The translations under genes were made by a program, and so were the position numbers. The notes beneath the pieces were generated by a model. That model worked only from the letters and a program-made list of their open reading frames with translations, ran no database searches and had not been told where the DNA came from. Source: Dinoroseobacter sp042096155 (lineage in GTDB: Bacteria > Pseudomonadota > Alphaproteobacteria > Rhodobacterales > Rhodobacteraceae). From it: a stretch of DNA of 45,928 nucleotides. This document shows positions 25,689 through 34,049 of the stretch, piece after piece. Location: contig JBELMC010000008.1 in assembly GCA_042096155.1 (NCBI GenBank), forward strand, positions 1 to 45,928. The letters are read 5' to 3'. Positions within the stretch are counted from its first letter, which is position 1, and each line of letters opens with the position of its first letter.

Positions 25689-27065
25689 ATGCTCCAGCCA
25701 GTACCAACAAGCTTAAGCCAAAGAAACCGGACCAGTGAAGCGCAGATACTGCGTACGCTTAACACATTCGCAGTCGATCTGATGTCGATTCCGAGTGTGG
25801 AGGATCTGTTCTGGTATGTTGCGCAAAACGTGGTTGGAAAACTGGATTTCATCGACTGTGTGATCTATGCGGCTGATGAGCAGCAAACAGAATTGAAACA
25901 GGCTGCGGCCTGGGGTGAGAAAAACCCTTTCGGACGCAGCATCATCAACCCTTTGGTTATTCCTTTCGGGCGCGGCATCACCGGGCAGGTGGCGCAAAGC
26001 CGCAAACCGATCATCGTGGACGATCTTCTGGGGGATGAAAACTACATCGCCGATACAGAACCGGCACGATCAGAAATTTGCGTGCCGCTGATCTGTAGTG
26101 GACGCGTTGCCGGCGTAATCGACAGCGAACATCCCGAGATGGCCGTGTTTGGCGAGGCGGAGCTGGAAATTTTGAGCACAGTGGCTGCGATGACGAGCGC
26201 AAAGCTGGAACTGTTGTTTGAAACCAACCGCTCTCAAGAGCGGTACGAAGATCTTGTCATTGCGCACACACAGCTGACCCGGGAAACGCGCAATCGGAAA
26301 GCACTGGAAGCCAAGCTGTTCGAGGCGCGCAAGATGGAAGCGATCGGGCGGCTTGCGGGACGGTTCGCGCATGAGTTTAACAACCTGCTTACTGTGATTG
26401 GCGGGAATATCGAACTGCTGGAACTTGATGAACCTGATGCTGAGTCGAGCGACACACTACAGGGTATAAAAGCGGCCTCTGCGCGCGGGGCGCAGTTGAT
26501 TCGAGACATGCTGGCTTTTGCACAGCGGACACGGCTTTCGCCAGAGACCGTCGACTTGAATGCGCTGGTGGCGGTATTGACCAAGAAATGTGAACAGTCG
26601 TTCGGCAGCCCGTTTGAGCTTTGTATGGCTACTGATCTATGGCCTGTGTCCGCCGACCCGGCAGCCGTGAACAACATGCTGCATGCACTCGCACTGAACG
26701 CCATCGAGGCGATGCCAAAGGCGGACGGAATCAAAATTGCAACGGAAAACATTTTTCACACGCTGACCGAGGGGCAGCATTTCCCATCTGAACTGGCGCC
26801 AGGGCGCTATGTGCGCTTGAGCATGTCAGATCTTGGACCCGGTATCGCGGAGAAACACATGGCACAGATCTTCGATCCATTCTTCACCACCAAAGCGGTC
26901 GGAGAAGGCACAGGCACGGGAATGGGGCTTTCGATGGTGCTTGGGGTCATGCGCCAAACGGGTGGTACTGTTGATGTTCAAAGTGAAGTCGGAGCTGGGT
27001 CGACCTTCAATCTCTATTTTCCAGCCGCACCTTGCGGGAAAGAACTGCTGTCAGAAAATCACTAA
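25689..27065 (+). CDS. GAF-domain sensor histidine kinase
   Basis: The 458-residue soluble kinase has no TM segment. A GAF domain spans about 30-180 (GRGITGQVAQSRKPIIVDDL, CVPLICSGRVAGVIDSEHP). A coiled linker follows, then a HisKA box RFAHEFNNLLTVIGGN with H228 as phospho-acceptor, and an HATPase domain with NALEAM-like ALNAIEAMP, DLGPGI, FDPFFTTK and GTGMGLSMVLG. This is the HWE-unlike, NtrB/PAS-type architecture that often transfers phosphate to a receiver protein; none is encoded nearby. The ligand is unknown. The downstream oxygenase begins 17 bases after its stop, indicating co-transcription. Confidence 0.92.
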   Translation: MLQPVPTSLSQRNRTSEAQILRTLNTFAVDLMSIPSVEDLFWYVAQNVVGKLDFIDCVIYAADEQQTELKQAAAWGEKNPFGRSIINPLVIPFGRGITGQVAQSRKPIIVDDLLGDENYIADTEPARSEICVPLICSGRVAGVIDSEHPEMAVFGEAELEILSTVAAMTSAKLELLFETNRSQERYEDLVIAHTQLTRETRNRKALEAKLFEARKMEAIGRLAGRFAHEFNNLLTVIGGNIELLELDEPDAESSDTLQGIKAASARGAQLIRDMLAFAQRTRLSPETVDLNALVAVLTKKCEQSFGSPFELCMATDLWPVSADPAAVNNMLHALALNAIEAMPKADGIKIATENIFHTLTEGQHFPSELAPGRYVRLSMSDLGPGIAEKHMAQIFDPFFTTKAVGEGTGTGMGLSMVLGVMRQTGGTVDVQSEVGAGSTFNLYFPAAPCGKELLSENH

Positions 27066-27082
27066 CTAGGAGATTATCAATT

Positions 27083-28150
27083 GTGGGGGCATTGATTAGG
27101 AAACAAAAGGCGGGCTGTCCTGTCTCATTTGAAAGTCTGCCGCTGATCGACATTAGTGGGATCAGAACTGGCGACAAAAACAGGTTCAAAGAAATTGCCG
27201 ATGAAATTGGTCGAGCTGCGCGTGTCATCGGATTTTTCAGGATCATCGGGCATGGGATCGACCTAGCGCTTGTAGAGAAGACTTACGAGGTCGCAGAGCG
27301 GTTCTTTGCGCTGCCTGACCAAGTCAAGCGTCATTATTACATCGGCCGTAGCTCCAACCACCGGGGCTATGTGCCATTTACAGAAAAAGGCGATTATCCC
27401 GACGAAGTGAACCGCAGCTATGAAGCCTTCGATCTTGGGGTAGATCTGCCACATGACGATCCTGACTATCTGGCTGGCAACCTGTTGCTAGGGCCGAATG
27501 TCTGGCCCAGTATCGCCGGGTTCAAACAGACCGTCGCCGCCTATTCCGAGGAAATCTCGGCGCTGGGTCGATTGATCAGCTCAGCCCTTGAACTGCATCT
27601 GGGGCTGACACCCGGCGCAATGACCAACCATATGACCAAGCCAATCTCACAGTTGCGCCTGCTGCATTATGTGCGCCAGCACAACAAAATCGATGCCAAG
27701 TCAGTGAACATGGGGGCGCATACAGACTATGAGTGCCTGACGCTGCTGCACACCCGCAATGCCGGCCTGCAGGTCATGAACTCCGAGGACCGCTGGATCG
27801 ACGTGCCGGTCGACCCACGTGTTTATGTGGTGAACATCGGCGACATGATGGAAGCCTGGACCAACGGACAACTTCGTTCGACCCCGCATAGAGTATTGAA
27901 TCTTAGCCCAGAGCGTTTCTCGATGCCGTATTTCGTGGCTGCCAACCATGATACACTCATCAAGCCGTTCCCTGAATTGTTGAGGAAAGAGCGGGCGAAA
28001 TACGACCCTTTCAGGGCAGGTGCGCATTTGGAGCGGATGCTGATACGCGATTTCCCGTACTTGAGACATCGGCAGACCGATGGTTGGACCCAGAGGCCAG
28101 CGAGTGTCGACAACCCGTTTGAAAAACGAATGAACAAAGTCTCGGTGTAA
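27083..28150 (+). CDS. 2-oxoglutarate/Fe(II)-dependent oxygenase, isopenicillin N synthase family
   Basis: The 355-residue protein has an N-terminal DIOX_N domain (LPLIDISGI, ARVIGFFRIIGHGID, AERFFALPDQVK) and a double-stranded beta-helix core with iron ligands H213, D215 (GAHTDYECLTLL) and H269 (RSTPHRVLN), and R278-x-S280 (ERFSMPYF) for the 2-oxoglutarate carboxylate. It probably hydroxylates or desaturates a small metabolite in the cytoplasm. The GTG start at 27083 is chosen for AGGAG 10 bases upstream and because earlier starts lie inside the kinase. Only 3 bases separate it from the LysE-type exporter, suggesting that the product or substrate is exported amino-acid-like material. Confidence 0.9.
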   Translation: MGALIRKQKAGCPVSFESLPLIDISGIRTGDKNRFKEIADEIGRAARVIGFFRIIGHGIDLALVEKTYEVAERFFALPDQVKRHYYIGRSSNHRGYVPFTEKGDYPDEVNRSYEAFDLGVDLPHDDPDYLAGNLLLGPNVWPSIAGFKQTVAAYSEEISALGRLISSALELHLGLTPGAMTNHMTKPISQLRLLHYVRQHNKIDAKSVNMGAHTDYECLTLLHTRNAGLQVMNSEDRWIDVPVDPRVYVVNIGDMMEAWTNGQLRSTPHRVLNLSPERFSMPYFVAANHDTLIKPFPELLRKERAKYDPFRAGAHLERMLIRDFPYLRHRQTDGWTQRPASVDNPFEKRMNKVSV

Positions 28151-28153
28151 GCT

Positions 28154-28804
28154 ATGCCTACTCTGGATGCGATGATTGCCGTTTTTGTTGCCGGGTTGGC
28201 GCTGAGCGTGACACCCGGCCCGTCGATGCTTTACGTGTTGTCTCGAACCGTTGGACAAAGCCGCGCTGCGGGTTTGGCGTCCGCACTGGGCCTTTGTCTG
28301 GGCGGGATCATTCTGGCAGTGGCAACCGCTTGGGGGCTGGCAGCAGTCTTCGAAAAATTCGACTGGATGATCACCGCCCTGCGCTATGCCGGATCGGCCT
28401 ATCTGATCTGGCTGGGGATTGACATGATCCGTGGAGCAAAATCCGAGGCGCAAAAGACGCTCGATGTCGAGCAGGTGCGGCATAAACCGCTTTTCTCGAT
28501 CATTTGGCAGGGCGTCATCGTCGAAGTTCTGAACCCCAAAACGGTCCTTTTCTTTGCATTGTTCCTGCCCCCGTTCATCAGTGGCGATGTGCAAGCTGCC
28601 AACGTCAGTGTCACGACGCAGCTTCTCGTGTTGGGCGCGCTTGTGCCGCTGACTGCGATCCCGTCCGATCTGGCGGTGGCCTATCTCGGGGGCACCATGA
28701 CGGACGTGATCAACCGAGAACAGGTGATGCGAGAGCGTATGTCTTGGGCGGGCGGGCTGATCCTGATCGCGATCGCTATGAATCTGCATCTGCAATTTAT
28801 TTGA
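28154..28804 (+). CDS. LysE/RhtB family exporter
   Basis: The 216-residue inner-membrane protein has six predicted TM helices. It carries the LysE family N-terminus (VAGLALSVTPGPSMLYVLSR) and the EVLNPKTVLFFALFLPPF segment, where NPK is highly conserved. The family exports amino acids and derivatives such as homoserine lactone. It is translationally coupled to the oxygenase gene (3-base gap). No dedicated LysR/ArgP regulator is adjacent. The substrate cannot be told from sequence. Confidence 0.9.
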   Translation: MPTLDAMIAVFVAGLALSVTPGPSMLYVLSRTVGQSRAAGLASALGLCLGGIILAVATAWGLAAVFEKFDWMITALRYAGSAYLIWLGIDMIRGAKSEAQKTLDVEQVRHKPLFSIIWQGVIVEVLNPKTVLFFALFLPPFISGDVQAANVSVTTQLLVLGALVPLTAIPSDLAVAYLGGTMTDVINREQVMRERMSWAGGLILIAIAMNLHLQFI

Positions 28805-29441
28805 TTTATAGTTTTGCAGCCGCGAAGCGGAGGCAGATCAGAACGAGAGCCAAAGCGTTTCCGGATTTGAGGCAAGCTAGAATGATAGCTTTGTGCGCCA
28901 GTTAAGCTGGCGTATTCCCGGCAGGTGAAAACCTTGCGCTTCCGTATCACGCAAGGTGCGGACCCAGTACAAAGGTCATGTGCGCTATGTATCCGCAGCA
29001 AGCCATAATTCAGCAGAACCTGCCAAAGTCGGAGAGGACGGGACTCCCGATCTGCCTTGCTCCGGCCATCGCAATCGTCCAGCAAAAATAACGAAGCGAT
29101 GATTAACGTCTCGTTGGGCTTTCTAACTCGCCAATACGCAATAAAGTGGTTTTGGGCACGTCAGGCCTGACAAAGCCCGATAGAGCGCCTCTCTGAGGTA
29201 AACCTACTGCAACTTTGGTCGCCCGAAGGGGCCTTGGGAAGGCAGACCTGAGCGGCGATAAAGCAACAGACATCATCAAAAAGTCGTACCCGGAATGGCA
29301 ACCCTGCAAACGACGCCACCGGTCTGCATCGGTGCATCATTCATTTTCGAACCGGAAGGTATTTTAATGTTGACCAGAATCTGCCAGATCTCTAGCTGAT
29401 TTTAAAAAATCTGCACGAAGATCAAGTTAGAAAGACAACCT
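28805..29441. other. 637-base spacer with two hairpins
   Basis: I find no gene. Two inverted repeats stand close together about 90 bases after the exporter gene: CGCCAG/CTGGCG (28896-28901 and 28907-28912, 5-base loop) and ACCTTGCG/CGCAAGGT (28931-28938 and 28950-28957, 11-base loop). Neither is followed by a T run. The rest is mixed-composition sequence with no repeats I can recognise, becoming AT-rich before the hydrolase gene (about 29360-29440), the likely promoter region. Confidence 0.55.
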
Positions 29442-30413
29442 ATGCCAAAAGATCCGATTGGCGTGCTCGGCAGATTGAACGCCGCCGGCTTCATGATGAT
29501 TACGCCAGAATTTTATCAACTCTGGCAGATGCGCAAAACAGGTGCAGGCAAGATCGTTTATGATCGCACGACGTTTGCGATCCAACCCAATTATATGGAT
29601 CTGGATGGACTGAGAGTGCGGTATGCGACCGGCGGCAATGCCGATGGTCCAACGGTCCTGTTCCTCAGCCCGCTTCCCCAGAGCATTCTGTGTTACGATG
29701 CAACCTGGTCAGCGCTGGCGGACACGTCAAATCTAGTGGCATTAGATTTGCCGGGATTTGGTCAAAGTGAAGGGGATATAAGCTTGATGACCTTTGCGGC
29801 ACAAAGCGCATTTCTGCAAAAGTTCATCGATAAGCTAGGATTGTCTGACGTTCATATCGTTGCGCCAGATGTTGGGATGCCCGTGGCCCTTCATTACGTT
29901 TTGCACCGCGATCACGCCGCCAAAAGCATTTTGATTGGCGCAGGACCAAGTGTCCAACCCTCCGAAGATGGCAGCCTCGTCAGAAAAATGATCCACTCAG
30001 CGTTTTGGCGCCTGGTCTTCACAACAACAGGCGCCCGCGCGTTCGTTGGTGGCGCGAACAATTTGGGATATATGAACTATAGCCCCTCCGCCGCCGAAGT
30101 TTCTGATTATGTTGCGTGCTATTCTGGGCGGGTTGGTCCGGTTACCAAGTGGTTCAAAGGATACCCCGAGGGCTGCAAGGACCTTGATCCGCATCTCGCC
30201 ACACTACAGGTCCCTGTTCATGTATTCTGGGGCGAACAAGATGCGTTTCTAAAATCTGGAAATGCGCATCGGCTGCATGCACGCTTGCCCAATAGCGCGC
30301 TGACAATCTTCAAGAACTGTGGTCATTTCTGTTATCAAGACAAAAGCGACGCGTTTACTGCGCTGATACGCTCCTGGATCAGTGGCGGCTACAAACTCAA
30401 CGACCGCGACTGA
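29442..30413 (+). CDS. Alpha/beta hydrolase with Asp nucleophile (epoxide hydrolase/dehalogenase-like)
   Basis: The 323-residue protein has an alpha/beta-hydrolase fold. The strand-to-helix elbow reads HIVAPDVGMPVAL, placing D143 where serine hydrolases have Ser, as in epoxide hydrolases, haloalkane and fluoroacetate dehalogenases. The acid and base candidates are D in WGEQDAF and H in NCGHFCYQD. LPGFGQSEG is the usual oxyanion-side loop. The substrate is unknown. It has no signal peptide and is a single gene, converging on tauC with a shared bidirectional terminator. Confidence 0.87.
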   Translation: MPKDPIGVLGRLNAAGFMMITPEFYQLWQMRKTGAGKIVYDRTTFAIQPNYMDLDGLRVRYATGGNADGPTVLFLSPLPQSILCYDATWSALADTSNLVALDLPGFGQSEGDISLMTFAAQSAFLQKFIDKLGLSDVHIVAPDVGMPVALHYVLHRDHAAKSILIGAGPSVQPSEDGSLVRKMIHSAFWRLVFTTTGARAFVGGANNLGYMNYSPSAAEVSDYVACYSGRVGPVTKWFKGYPEGCKDLDPHLATLQVPVHVFWGEQDAFLKSGNAHRLHARLPNSALTIFKNCGHFCYQDKSDAFTALIRSWISGGYKLNDRD

Positions 30414-30496
30414 CGCAAACAGCCAAAGCGTCGCCTCTGTTGCTTAATGATCGCCCAACAGGCGCTTCATCGGTCTTAAATACATCGCACTTTCAC

Positions 30497-30525
30497 AAAA
30501 GGCCCCTCAGGCCCAGGGGCCTTTT
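30497..30525. terminator. Bidirectional intrinsic terminator
   Basis: AAAAGGCCCCT (30497-30507) and AGGGGCCTTTT (30515-30525) form an 11-bp perfect stem with a 7-base loop, with T runs on both strands. It lies between the stops of the hydrolase gene (+) and tauC (-), and can end both transcripts. Confidence 0.9.
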
Positions 30526-30551
30526 GCAATCTTGGATAAAGAAACGTTTTC

Positions 30552-31883
30552 TTAGCCGCGCCCCTTCCAAGGAACCAAGACCTTTTCGCCCTGGCGCATC
30601 AGGATATCTATCCCAAAACCGATCACGCCGATCAGGACAATACCGACGATGACAATATCCGTCAGTTGAAATTTCGACGCGGCAATGATCATCTTTCCAG
30701 CACCTTTTTCAGCCGCCACAAGCTCTGCCGCCACGACGGTGCCCCAACACACGCCCATTGCCACGCGGGCTCCGGTAAAAATCTCAGGCAGCGAGTTTGG
30801 CAGAATCACTTTGGTCATAATTTGACCTTTCGACGCACCCAGTGAATAGGCTGCATGCACCTTTGAGATATTCACACCCGATACTCCGGCGCGCGCTGCA
30901 ATCGCCATAATCCATAAAGCCGCCAAGAACAGCAACGAGATTTTACCCTGCTCGCCGATCCCGAACCAAATGATGATCAGAGGGATCAGCGCCAAAGGCG
31001 GCACCGGCCGCATGAACTCGACAATTGGGTCAAACCAACCGCGCATCCACGAATTCAGGCCCATCGCAAAGCCCAGCGGAATCCCAAACAAACAGCCCAG
31101 CCCAAAGCCAATCACGACCCGGATCAGCGACCAGGCAACGTTCTCCCAAAGGCCAACATTTTGATAGCCATTTGCATTCAAATCGAGAAAACGGTCCCAA
31201 ACCTGCTCTGGTGGGGGCAAGTACAGCGCTTCCATGGTCACACCCGTTGCAGGACGCACCTGTAAGCTGCCGCGCGAGGTCATCAGAACTTCGCCATCTG
31301 CGAAAGGCACAATCTCCCCCGGGGCAATTGGTTGCCCCTCCACAGCTATAACGCGGTAACCTTCTTGCTTGCCGCCCTCATCATTATTCTGGGCTTTGAT
31401 GATCTTGGTGCGCCGTTCGGCCACCTCGACGGAATCGTCTTTGGCAAAACCTTCACCGCCTTCGCTGACGTCAATGGGCTCAGCCCCGTCAACGCCGAAC
31501 GCGGCCACAGTAACGTAAACTGTGGCCGTGTCGGTCTCGCCGGCGGCATTCGTTGCGGTGTACTCAAACGAGCTTTGTCCGACAAAAGCGCCCGGTAATT
31601 GAATTGGGCCGAGCAAGCTCGACCCCGTCGCAAGCCCCCACAGCAAGAACACTGCAATGACAGCGCCGACAGACGCAATCCTATTGGCCACCACCGAACT
31701 TTCGTCGCCAAATGTTACTGTTTTTAAGCTGGAATAGCCGCGCATTTTGCGCTGGCGATGGTGGATCAAATTATAAATGAACCAGCTTACGCTTGCAATT
31801 CCGAGGTAAATGACAAAAACGACTGTGATCCCCACGACCATCCAAAGGGTCACGACAACAGCGTCGAGGATTTCCACGAACAT
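30552..31883 (-). CDS. tauC: Taurine ABC transporter permease with extracytoplasmic insert
   Basis: The protein has 443 residues, against about 275 for E. coli TauC. The C-terminal part (from ~221: LPPPEQVWDRF, then SYLGASKGQ-type EAA loop YSLGASKGQIMTKVILPNSL) is a standard BPD_transp permease that imports taurine with TauB ATPase. Two features are added: an extra TM helix at ~8-38, and a ~130-residue insert (about 90-218) between the next TM (66-86) and LPPPEQ. The insert begins with a beta-rich, Ig/cadherin-like stretch (SSFEYTATNAAGETDTATVY) followed by an acidic region and should face the periplasm. The start codon directly abuts the tauB TAG, with GAGGAGG inside tauB. Confidence 0.9.
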   Translation of the reverse strand: MFVEILDAVVVTLWMVVGITVVFVIYLGIASVSWFIYNLIHHRQRKMRGYSSLKTVTFGDESSVVANRIASVGAVIAVFLLWGLATGSSLLGPIQLPGAFVGQSSFEYTATNAAGETDTATVYVTVAAFGVDGAEPIDVSEGGEGFAKDDSVEVAERRTKIIKAQNNDEGGKQEGYRVIAVEGQPIAPGEIVPFADGEVLMTSRGSLQVRPATGVTMEALYLPPPEQVWDRFLDLNANGYQNVGLWENVAWSLIRVVIGFGLGCLFGIPLGFAMGLNSWMRGWFDPIVEFMRPVPPLALIPLIIIWFGIGEQGKISLLFLAALWIMAIAARAGVSGVNISKVHAAYSLGASKGQIMTKVILPNSLPEIFTGARVAMGVCWGTVVAAELVAAEKGAGKMIIAASKFQLTDIVIVGIVLIGVIGFGIDILMRQGEKVLVPWKGRG

Positions 31884-32687
31884 CTACGCCTCCTCTATCC
31901 GGCCCATGATTTCTTCCTCCATATCCCAGATCATCGACAAGATTTCGTCGCGCTTGACGCTAAAATCAGGGTGTTTCTTGACTTCCCGCAGATCCGCGCC
32001 CACGCCAAGCTCGGCAAAGGGCAGCTGGTATTGTTTATGAATGCGCCCCGGACGCGGCGCCATTACAATCAAACGCTCACCCAACAGCAACGCTTCTTCG
32101 ACCGAGTGCGTGATCAAGATTATTGTCTTGCCGGTCTTTTTCCAGATATCCAATACTAGGCTTTGCATCTTTTCGCGGGTCAGTGCGTCCAACGCGCCAA
32201 GCGGTTCGTCCATCAAAATCACATCGGGATCATTGCACAGGCACCGCGCCAAGGCGACACGCTGCTGCATCCCGCCCGACAGCTCGTAAATCATTTTTTC
32301 AGCAAAGTCTTGCAGCCCCACGATACCCAGAAGCTCTTTGACTTTCTTGTCGATCTCGACTTGCGGTTTGCCTGCCATTGCGGGGCCAAAGCCAATATTC
32401 TTGGACACGTTCATCCACTCGAACAGCGCACCTTGCTGAAACACCATCCCACGTTCGCTGTCAGGACCCGTAACGATGCGATTGTTCATGATAATCTTGC
32501 CACCGGTGGGCGCCAGGAAACCCGCGAGAATGTTCAGCAATGTGGTCTTACCGCAACCCGATGGGCCGAGGACTGACAAAAGCTGACCTTGTTTGATATC
32601 AAGATTTATGTCGTTGAGTGCGTGGACGTCGGTGCCGTTGGGCAACTCGAACACCATGGATACGCCATCTATTTTTAGTCCTGTCAT
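31884..32687 (-). CDS. tauB: Taurine ABC transporter ATP-binding protein
   Basis: The 267-residue ATPase drives taurine import. It has Walker A GPSGCGKTTLLNILAG, a Q loop (GMVFQQGALFEWMNV), signature ELSGGMQQRVALARCL, Walker B VILMDEPLGALD and H loop ITHSVEEAL. This is the nitrate/sulfonate/taurine (NrtD/SsuB/TauB) subfamily; assignment to taurine rests on linkage with tpa and xsc. The ATG at 32685-32687 is preceded by AGGGGA. It follows tauA after 74 bases that contain a terminator-like hairpin and is immediately followed by tauC. Confidence 0.93.
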   Translation of the reverse strand: MTGLKIDGVSMVFELPNGTDVHALNDINLDIKQGQLLSVLGPSGCGKTTLLNILAGFLAPTGGKIIMNNRIVTGPDSERGMVFQQGALFEWMNVSKNIGFGPAMAGKPQVEIDKKVKELLGIVGLQDFAEKMIYELSGGMQQRVALARCLCNDPDVILMDEPLGALDALTREKMQSLVLDIWKKTGKTIILITHSVEEALLLGERLIVMAPRPGRIHKQYQLPFAELGVGADLREVKKHPDFSVKRDEILSMIWDMEEEIMGRIEEA

Positions 32688-32705
32688 GCTGTCCCCTAAG
32701 ATTTG

Positions 32706-32739
32706 AAAAGGGCCCGGCTTCATATCCAAAGCCAGGCCC
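32706..32739 (-). terminator. Intercistronic hairpin between tauA and tauB
   Basis: On the transcribed strand, GGGCCTGGCTT and AAGCCGGGCCC form an 11-bp stem (one G-U pair) with an 8-base loop, followed by UUUU. The plus-strand arms are 32710-32720 and 32729-32739. It lies 23 bases after the tauA stop. It is probably a partial terminator or 3' stabiliser that lets tauA mRNA exceed tauBC, as is common for binding-protein genes. Confidence 0.75.
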
Positions 32740-32761
32740 CAATGTCTTGCGCAAGGGCAAA

Positions 32762-33757
32762 TTACATCTTGGAGGCAGCTTCCAGGAAAGAACTGTTTAC
32801 AACCGCCGAGTAATCATCCAGCGCGGTCAGCTGACCTTTGGCCTCCAGGCTCGCTGCGCTGCTGGTCAGGTACTCGGCAACGCCAGCCGCCATCCAGTTA
32901 TTGCCGAGCTTCTCTTCAACTGTCGGGAATACGAAAACACTCAGAACAGCTTTGGCCCCTTCTTCATCCATACCCGCTGCCTGTGCGATATTCGGCAACA
33001 TTGCGTCGCCTTCTGCACGATACTGATTCTCGAGAGCTGCGGTCACTTCGATGAATTTCGAAACCAGGTCGGGATGTTCCTCTCCGAAAGATGTCGGGAT
33101 CGATGTTACGTCAAAAACTCGGCCAACGACCGCTTCTTTCTCGGCCCCCGACAGCAAGGTGTTGCCGTACTCTTTCATGCGACGCAATGGGCCGCCCCAG
33201 CCGCAAACCATATCCAGCTCGCCGGCCGCGAAAGCCGCAGCCGAGTCGACAGGTGTCATATCAACAATTTTCAGCGAATTCGTATCGATGCCGAAATGCT
33301 CCATCTGAGCAAGGAAACCGGAATGTGCAGCGGTGCCCAGCGGCACGCCAACCTGTTTGCCGGGCAATTCTGCTGCAACATTGTCTGCGTCGATTTCGAG
33401 GTCTGCGCGCACAACGCAGTTGTCATTTTCGGAATAGCTCATTGCAACATCAACAATTTGCAAGTCTTGGCCCGCCGCGGTTGCGACCAAGAACGGCGTT
33501 ACACCCTGAGAATAAGAAATGTGCACATCCCCTGAGGCCATTGCAGCAGACATTGCAGTACCGGCGTCAAAAGACACCCAGTTTACTTTCACGCCCATCA
33601 TTTCAGAGAATGTGCCATCGGCCTGGGCAAACTGGTTGGGGGTTGGCCATTCTAGGAAATAGGCGACGGTGATTTCGTCGAGTGCGCTTGCGGCGGAAGC
33701 GGCCATAAGCATAGTGACGCCAGCAGTGGCACCCATGAATTTGGATTTGAGGGTCAT
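32762..33757 (-). CDS. tauA: Taurine ABC transporter substrate-binding protein
   Basis: The 331-residue periplasmic protein has a Sec signal peptide (about residues 1-25, basic MTLKSK then hydrophobic GVTMLMAASAASA, probable cleavage ASA-LD). The mature protein has the NMT1/TauA-type fold, with YFLEWPTPNQFAQADG near the start and MVCGWGGPLRRMKEYG in the ligand-binding region. It captures taurine for TauBC. AAGGAG lies upstream of the ATG. It is the first gene of the tauABC operon, divergent from tpa. Confidence 0.93.
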   Translation of the reverse strand: MTLKSKFMGATAGVTMLMAASAASALDEITVAYFLEWPTPNQFAQADGTFSEMMGVKVNWVSFDAGTAMSAAMASGDVHISYSQGVTPFLVATAAGQDLQIVDVAMSYSENDNCVVRADLEIDADNVAAELPGKQVGVPLGTAAHSGFLAQMEHFGIDTNSLKIVDMTPVDSAAAFAAGELDMVCGWGGPLRRMKEYGNTLLSGAEKEAVVGRVFDVTSIPTSFGEEHPDLVSKFIEVTAALENQYRAEGDAMLPNIAQAAGMDEEGAKAVLSVFVFPTVEEKLGNNWMAAGVAEYLTSSAASLEAKGQLTALDDYSAVVNSSFLEAASKM

Positions 33758-34049
33758 TTTTAGATACTCCTTGTTGAAACGAGCAAAGACCTCTGCGGGC
33801 CTTTAGCGGGATCATTCCCTGCCAGGATATTTGCGCATGCACAGCACCCTGTCAGACTCGGCCGAGGTTAGAAACGTTTCGTCCCAAATGGCAACGGGTT
33901 GCGGCCTCTGGCAATATGTCACTAGCACTTTTGGTCCTATTCGTGTACCTTTTCTTCGTGGTTTGTTGCTCAATTAGAAGACCACGGGCTGTCCTATCCC
34001 TCTTTGTTGTCGCAAAATAGCCATCCCCCAGTTCAAAGGAGCGATGCTC
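33758..34049. promoter_or_regulatory. tauA-tpa divergent control region
   Basis: The 292 bases separate the divergent taurine uptake and degradation genes and should hold both promoters. The direct repeat GTCCTAT occurs at 33934-33940 and 33991-33997, inside TTTTGGTCCTATTC and GGCTGTCCTATCC, 57 bases apart. These are candidate TauR half-sites because MocR activators such as TauR bind direct repeats; the site assignment is inference. Confidence 0.45.

Noticed and set aside
27701..28795. Minus-strand open frame of 364 codons across the oxygenase and LysE genes
   Set aside because: It is a His/Arg/Gln-rich translation typical of an antisense shadow and spans the boundary of two real genes.
32618..33535. 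Plus-strand open frame of 305 codons opposite tauA
   Set aside because: It is antisense to tauA and the tauA-tauB hairpin, with Cys/Arg-rich shadow composition and no domain.
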